A stretch of DNA of 64,000 nt, taken from NCBI RefSeq assembly GCF_041807905.1, contig NZ_JBGVSA010000002.1, positions 124,001-188,000 on the forward strand, read 5' to 3'. A program made the position numbers and the translations under genes. The number at the start of each line of letters is the position of its first letter. The first letter of the stretch is position 1. Origin of the DNA: JBGVSA01 sp041807905 (lineage in GTDB: Bacteria > Pseudomonadota > Gammaproteobacteria > Burkholderiales > Rhodocyclaceae). Below are positions 60,005-64,000 of the stretch, piece by piece. Under the pieces are notes generated by a model. That model was not told the DNA's origin and did no database searches. It worked only from the letters and a program-made list of their open reading frames with translations.

Positions 60005-60030
60005 CCGTGACCGACGCGTGCCGGTCACGG
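60005..60030. terminator. Hairpin between bacteriohemerythrin and thrC
   Basis: CCGTGACCG (60005-60013) with CGGTCACGG (60022-60030), eight-base loop, in the convergent gap close to the thrC stop. No T-run. Confidence 0.35.
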
Positions 60031-60041
60031 GTTGGGGATGG

Positions 60042-61469
60042 TCAGATGTTGGCGACGATGAAGTCCTTGACCTGCTGGGTGCTGACGTCGACCACTGTCG
60101 AGCGTTGTGGCAGGGCTTCGATGTTCTCGTAGGCCTTGGGGCGCCACGGACTCTGGTTCAGCGCTTCGCGGATGGTCTCTTCGAACTTGGCGGGCAGCGC
60201 GGTTTCCAGCACCACCAGGGGCACCCCGGCTTCGCGGTATTCCAGCCCCACTTTCAGACCGTCCGCCGTGTGCGTGTCGATCATCACGTTGTGATCTGCC
60301 CACACCTTGCGGATCGTCTCAAGACGGTCGGCGTGCGAGCTGCGGCCCGCCACGAAGCCGTAATCGGCGACCTTGGCGAAATGCGGGGTGCGGGTCAGAT
60401 CGAACGCGCCGCCACGGTCGACTTCGCGCCACAGTTCGCGAACGGTGTCGGCGTCGCGTCCGACGAGGTCATAGACGAAGCGCTCGAAGTTCGAAGCCTT
60501 CGAGATATCCATCGACGGGCTCGACGTTTGCCTGGTTTCCGCCGAGGTGCGCGGGCGATAGACGCCGGTGCGGAAAAACTCTTCCAGCACGTTGTTCTCG
60601 TTGGTCGCCAGGATCAGGCGGCGGATCGGCAGCCCCATCATGCGCGCGATGTGGCCGGCGCAGATGTTGCCGAAGTTGCCCGACGGCACCGAGAAGGCCA
60701 CTTCCTGGTCGTTCGAAGTCGTCGCCGCAAAGTAGCCCTTGAAGTAGTACACAACCTGCGCGACCACGCGAGCCCAGTTGATCGAATTGACCGTGCCGAT
60801 GCGGTACTTGGCCTTGAAGTCCAGATCGTTCGACACCGCCTTGACGATGTCCTGGGCGTCGTCGAACACGCCACGTACGGCCAGGTTGAAGATGTTCGGG
60901 TCCTGCAACGAGAACATCTGCGCCGTCTGGAACGCGCTCATCTTGCCGTAAGGCGAGAGCATGAAAACCTTTACGCCCTGCTTGCCACGCATGGCGTATT
61001 CAGCCGACGAACCGGTGTCGCCCGAGGTGGCGCCCAGGATGTTCAGTGTCTCGCCGGTGCGGCCGAGCGCGTACTCGAACAGGTTGCCCAGCAACTGCAT
61101 CGCCATGTCCTTGAAGGCCAGCGTCGGACCGTTGGACAGTTCCTGCAGGTACAGGCCGTCTTCAAGACGGCGCAGCGGCGTGATCTGTTCGAAATCCGAA
61201 TCCGGGCGGCCGTTGCTGTACACGGCGGCCGTGTAGGTCTTGTCGATGATGCGCTTGAGGTCGTCCGCCGGAATGTCGTCGGCGAACTTCGACAGCACGG
61301 CAAAGGCCAGCTCTCGATAGTTCATGCCGCGCATGGCGGTCAGCTCGGCTTCGGTCAGCTTGGGGTAGTCGACCGGCAATGCCAGGCCGCCATCTTCCAT
61401 CAGGCCGCCGAGCAGGATTTCGGTGAAGGTCTTGCGCGGCGCTTGGCCACGGGTGGACAAATATTGCAT
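60042..61469 (-). CDS. thrC: Threonine synthase
   Basis: 475 residues from ATG 61469 (conserved start MQYLSTRG; 12 further codons upstream are open). PLP enzyme converting O-phosphohomoserine to threonine; PLP Lys120 in NGPTLAFKDMAMQ and phosphate loop GATSGDTGSSAEYA. Long type typical for proteobacteria. Follows hom by 81 bases in the same direction. Confidence 0.95.
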   Translation of the reverse strand: MQYLSTRGQAPRKTFTEILLGGLMEDGGLALPVDYPKLTEAELTAMRGMNYRELAFAVLSKFADDIPADDLKRIIDKTYTAAVYSNGRPDSDFEQITPLRRLEDGLYLQELSNGPTLAFKDMAMQLLGNLFEYALGRTGETLNILGATSGDTGSSAEYAMRGKQGVKVFMLSPYGKMSAFQTAQMFSLQDPNIFNLAVRGVFDDAQDIVKAVSNDLDFKAKYRIGTVNSINWARVVAQVVYYFKGYFAATTSNDQEVAFSVPSGNFGNICAGHIARMMGLPIRRLILATNENNVLEEFFRTGVYRPRTSAETRQTSSPSMDISKASNFERFVYDLVGRDADTVRELWREVDRGGAFDLTRTPHFAKVADYGFVAGRSSHADRLETIRKVWADHNVMIDTHTADGLKVGLEYREAGVPLVVLETALPAKFEETIREALNQSPWRPKAYENIEALPQRSTVVDVSTQQVKDFIVANI

Positions 61470-61550
61470 GAGCGTACTCGAAGGTTCGCGCCCCGTCCGC
61501 TGCATCGAATCCGCTGCGGACGGGGCAGGGGCCGTGGCCCCGGTTCGGCT

Positions 61551-62861
61551 TTAGTTGAGTTCTTCCAGGCGGATGCGCGTGACCTTGCTGACCACGGTCG
61601 GCAGGTCTTCGATGCGCGCGATCGCGGCGTTGACGTTCTTCTCGATGGCGCGATGCGTCAAGGTGATGATGTCGGCCTGCGATTCGCCCTCACCTGGCTC
61701 CTGTTGCAGCATGGCGTCGATCGAAATGTTGTGATCGGCCAGCACGCGCGTGATGTCGGCCAGCACGCCCGGTTTGTCTTCGACCCGCATGCGCAGGTAG
61801 TAGGCGGTTTCCACCTCGTCGATCGGCAGGATCGGCAGATCGACCAACTGGTCGGCCTGGAACGCCAGATGCGGTACGCGGTTTTCCGGGTCGGCGGTAT
61901 GCAGGCGGGTTACGTCCACGAGGTCGGCGATCACGGCCGAAGCAGTGGGCTCCGCGCCCGCGCCCTTACCGTAATACAGCGTCGAGCCCACGGCGTCACC
62001 CTGTACGACGACGGCGTTCATCGCGCCTTCGACGTTGGCGATCAGGCGCTTGGACGGGATCAGCGTCGGGTGCACGCGCAGTTCCACGCCTTGCTGGCGG
62101 CGGCGCGCGATGCCCAGCAGCTTGATGCGATAACCCAGACGCTCGGCATACTTGATGTCGGTCGCCTCCAGCTTGGTGATGCCTTCGACGTAAGCCTTGT
62201 CGAACTGCACCGGGATGCCGAAGGCGATGGCCGACATGATGGTGGCCTTGTGCGCGGCGTCCACGCCTTCGATGTCGAAAGTCGGGTCGGCTTCAGCGTA
62301 GCCCAGGCGCTGGGCTTCTTTCAGCACGTCGGCAAAGGGCAGGCCCTTGTCGCGCATTTCCGACAGGATGAAGTTCGTGGTGCCGTTGATGATGCCGGCG
62401 ATCCACTGGATGCGGTTGGCCGACAGGCCTTCTCGCAGCGCTTTGATGATGGGGATGCCACCGGCCACGGCGGCCTCGAACGCCACCATCACGCCCTTGG
62501 CTTGCGCCGCGCGGAAGATCTCGGTGCCGTGCACGGCCAGCAGCGCCTTGTTGGCGGTGACCACGTGCTTGCCGTTCGCAATCGCTTCCAGCACCAGGTC
62601 CTTGGCGATGGTATAGCCGCCGATCAGTTCGACGACGATGTCGATCTCGGGGTCGCGCACGAGTTCGAATGCATCCGACGTGATGCGTGCCGCACCGCCC
62701 GTGACCTGCTTGGCCAGATCAACGTTGCGATCCGCCACGGCCGTAATTCGAATCGGGCGCCCCGCGCGACGGGTGATTTCTTCCTCGTTGCGGGCCAGCA
62801 CCGTCCAGGTGCCGCCGCCGACGGTGCCGATACCGAGCAGGCCAACGTTGATAGGTTTCAT
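61551..62861 (-). CDS. hom: Homoserine dehydrogenase
   Basis: 436 residues. Reduces aspartate semialdehyde to homoserine. NAD(P) fold GLLGIGTVGGGTW at the N-terminus; catalytic region with GGIPIIKALREGLSANRI, GIINGTTNFIL and EADPTFDIEGVDAAHK; C-terminal ACT domain (YYLRMRVEDKPGVLADITR) for threonine inhibition. The start overlaps the GNAT stop by four bases. Confidence 0.96.
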   Translation of the reverse strand: MKPINVGLLGIGTVGGGTWTVLARNEEEITRRAGRPIRITAVADRNVDLAKQVTGGAARITSDAFELVRDPEIDIVVELIGGYTIAKDLVLEAIANGKHVVTANKALLAVHGTEIFRAAQAKGVMVAFEAAVAGGIPIIKALREGLSANRIQWIAGIINGTTNFILSEMRDKGLPFADVLKEAQRLGYAEADPTFDIEGVDAAHKATIMSAIAFGIPVQFDKAYVEGITKLEATDIKYAERLGYRIKLLGIARRRQQGVELRVHPTLIPSKRLIANVEGAMNAVVVQGDAVGSTLYYGKGAGAEPTASAVIADLVDVTRLHTADPENRVPHLAFQADQLVDLPILPIDEVETAYYLRMRVEDKPGVLADITRVLADHNISIDAMLQQEPGEGESQADIITLTHRAIEKNVNAAIARIEDLPTVVSKVTRIRLEELN

Positions 62862-63304
62862 ACAAGCGGTTTCTTGAAGTTGTGGGAGATGATCGCGAAG
62901 CCTTCGCGAAAGTAGAACCTGTGCGCGCCATGGCGTTGCACGCCGGAGTCGAGCACGAGGTTGTCCGCGCCCCGCGCCCGCGCCTTGTCGGCCAGCAACC
63001 CGAGAAGGGCCTGGCCGACACCGCGGGAACGGTGCGCTGCGTCGGTGACGAGGTCATCGACGTAGAACTTGGTTCCGTTGTGGGTATCTTCAAAGCAGCG
63101 CCAGACGGCCACACCGCGCACGGCGTCGTCTTCGACCGCTATCGTCATGCGGCCGCCGTCGGCGAATATGCGCGCCAAGCGCGCCGCGTATTCGGCGGGC
63201 AGATTTGGGCGAAGTTGCCGGTGCACCCCTTCGGCCTTCGCCAGCCATTCCGGCTGGGCGATGTTGCCTTGGTCGTCACAGATGTCGATGAGGGTGAGCG
63301 ACAT
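62858..63304 (-). CDS. GNAT family N-acetyltransferase
   Basis: 148 residues. GNAT fold with the acetyl-CoA loop SRGVGQALLGLLADKARARG and C-terminal HRFYFREGFAIISHNFKKPL. It lies 12 bases after alaT and overlaps hom by four bases, so is tightly inside the alanine/threonine amino-acid gene run. Its acceptor is unknown; an amino acid or derivative is a fair guess. Confidence 0.85.
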   Translation of the reverse strand: MSLTLIDICDDQGNIAQPEWLAKAEGVHRQLRPNLPAEYAARLARIFADGGRMTIAVEDDAVRGVAVWRCFEDTHNGTKFYVDDLVTDAAHRSRGVGQALLGLLADKARARGADNLVLDSGVQRHGAHRFYFREGFAIISHNFKKPLV

Positions 63305-63316
63305 TCCGGCCGTGCC

Positions 63317-64000
63317 TTATGCGACCCGTTTTCGGTAGCCATCGAGGAAGCGTGCGATGCGCGAGATCGCCTCGCGCAGATCGTCCTCGTGCGGCAGGAA
63401 CACGACACGGAAGTGATCCGGTGCGATCCAGTTGAAACCGGTGCCCTGCACCAGCAGTACGCGCTCGGCCTCCAGCAGTTCGAGCACGAACTTCTGGTCG
63501 TCGGCGATCGGGTACATCTTCGGGTCCAGGCGCGGGAAGCAATACAGCGCCGCCTGCGGCTTGACCAGGCTCACGCCCGGAATGGCGCTGAGCAGGTCGT
63601 AGGCCAGATCGCGCTGGCGGGACAACCGGCCGCCCGGTGCGACCAGGTCATCGATGCTCTGGTAGCCGCCCAGTGCGGTCTGGATCGCCAGTTGCCCCGG
63701 CGTGTTGGCGCACAGGCGCATCGAGGCCAGCATGTTCAGGCCTTCGATGTAGTCTCGCGCGTGGCGCTTTTCGCCCGACACCACCATCCACCCCGAGCGG
63801 TAGCCACAGGAGCGGTAGTTCTTCGACAGGCCGTTGAAGGTGAGGAACAGTACGTCGTCGGCCAGCGAGGCGATGCTCGTGTGCGTGGCGCCGTCGTACA
63901 GCGTCTTGTCGTAGATCTCGTCGGCAAACACCACCAGTTGATGTTCGCGGGCCACCTGCACGATGTCTTCCAGCACCTCGCGCGGGTAGAGCGCGCCAGT
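63317..64000 (-). CDS. alaT: Alanine-synthesising aminotransferase AlaT, C-terminal part (cut by window edge)
   Basis: The last 227 residues of a class I/II PLP aminotransferase; the frame is open to base 64000, where it reads TGALYPREVLED, the end of the NPTGALY motif. PLP-binding Lys is in TFNGLSKNYRSCGYRSGW. The C-terminus matches AlaT-type aminotransferases of proteobacteria, which sit upstream of hom in Burkholderiales. It makes alanine from pyruvate and glutamate. Confidence 0.9.
   Translation of the reverse strand, partial: TGALYPREVLEDIVQVAREHQLVVFADEIYDKTLYDGATHTSIASLADDVLFLTFNGLSKNYRSCGYRSGWMVVSGEKRHARDYIEGLNMLASMRLCANTPGQLAIQTALGGYQSIDDLVAPGGRLSRQRDLAYDLLSAIPGVSLVKPQAALYCFPRLDPKMYPIADDQKFVLELLEAERVLLVQGTGFNWIAPDHFRVVFLPHEDDLREAISRIARFLDGYRKRVA

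Noticed and set aside
59958..62915. A 985-codon plus-strand frame opposite thrC and hom
   Set aside because: It runs through two real genes and their gap, which no single antisense gene should do; composition is artefactual.
1..64000. tRNA or rRNA genes, CRISPR arrays, insertion sequences, prophage or attachment sites
   Set aside because: Intergenic gaps were read for cloverleaf-like segments, regular repeats, and terminal inverted repeats beside transposase-like genes; none was convincing.

Overview
This is a dense, GC-rich, bacterial chromosomal window with short gaps, many ATGA-type gene overlaps and no tRNA, rRNA, CRISPR array, insertion sequence or prophage that I can recognise. Gene content points to a betaproteobacterium of the order Burkholderiales: an AlaT-Hom-ThrC locus, the order BamD / RluD-PgeF-PhaC-PhaB-PhaR-RimO, tandem cyanophycin synthetases with their ABC transporter and DUF1854 partner, and PobR (AraC type) divergent from PobA. 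Genus cannot be fixed from the sequence alone; the assignment rests on protein resemblance and gene order.

Left part (1-9100): the end of rarA, a VOC-fold protein, a three-gene membrane phospholipid module on the minus strand (CDP-alcohol phosphotransferase-like, PlsC-like, CdsA-like), a thiamine salvage operon thiM-thiE-thiD behind a TPP riboswitch, and a DUF1854 gene coupled to an unusual ABC exporter. Next (9380-14222) come two cyanophycin synthetases: a degenerate one (broken Mur-ligase P-loop) and an intact one, closed by a strong terminator. A two-gene unit follows (14425-17156): a membrane protein translationally coupled to a fusion of an alpha/beta-hydrolase-like domain with a metacaspase. 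This is the most system-like unfamiliar element. A periplasmic alkylsulfatase faces it.

Middle part (19699-32141): a complete respiratory nitrate reduction block, narK, narGHJI, moaA, mobB and the narXL sensor-regulator pair, so transport, enzyme, molybdenum cofactor supply and control lie together. narK and narG have separate promoters that share an upstream sequence motif. Then a TetR regulator divergent from an SDR and an Old Yellow Enzyme, with a perfect 18-bp palindrome between. A pqiA-pqiA-pqiB-pqiC-radical SAM run on the minus strand has a near-consensus LexA box over its putative -35 element. PobR/PobA (4-hydroxybenzoate), a TPR-glycosyltransferase protein, a second Old Yellow Enzyme, PanC and a PPK2 kinase follow.

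Right part (47386-64000): LysE and BamD on the minus strand, RluD-PgeF, the polyhydroxybutyrate genes phaC-phaB-phaB-phaR (no phaA), RimO, a DUF1992 protein, an FAD-linked oxidase, a hemolysin III family protein, a bacteriohemerythrin, and on the minus strand alaT (cut by the window edge), a GNAT acetyltransferase, hom and thrC. Two carbon/nitrogen storage polymers (cyanophycin, PHB), polyphosphate kinase and anaerobic nitrate respiration together suggest an organism adapted to fluctuating nutrient and oxygen supply; that is inference.
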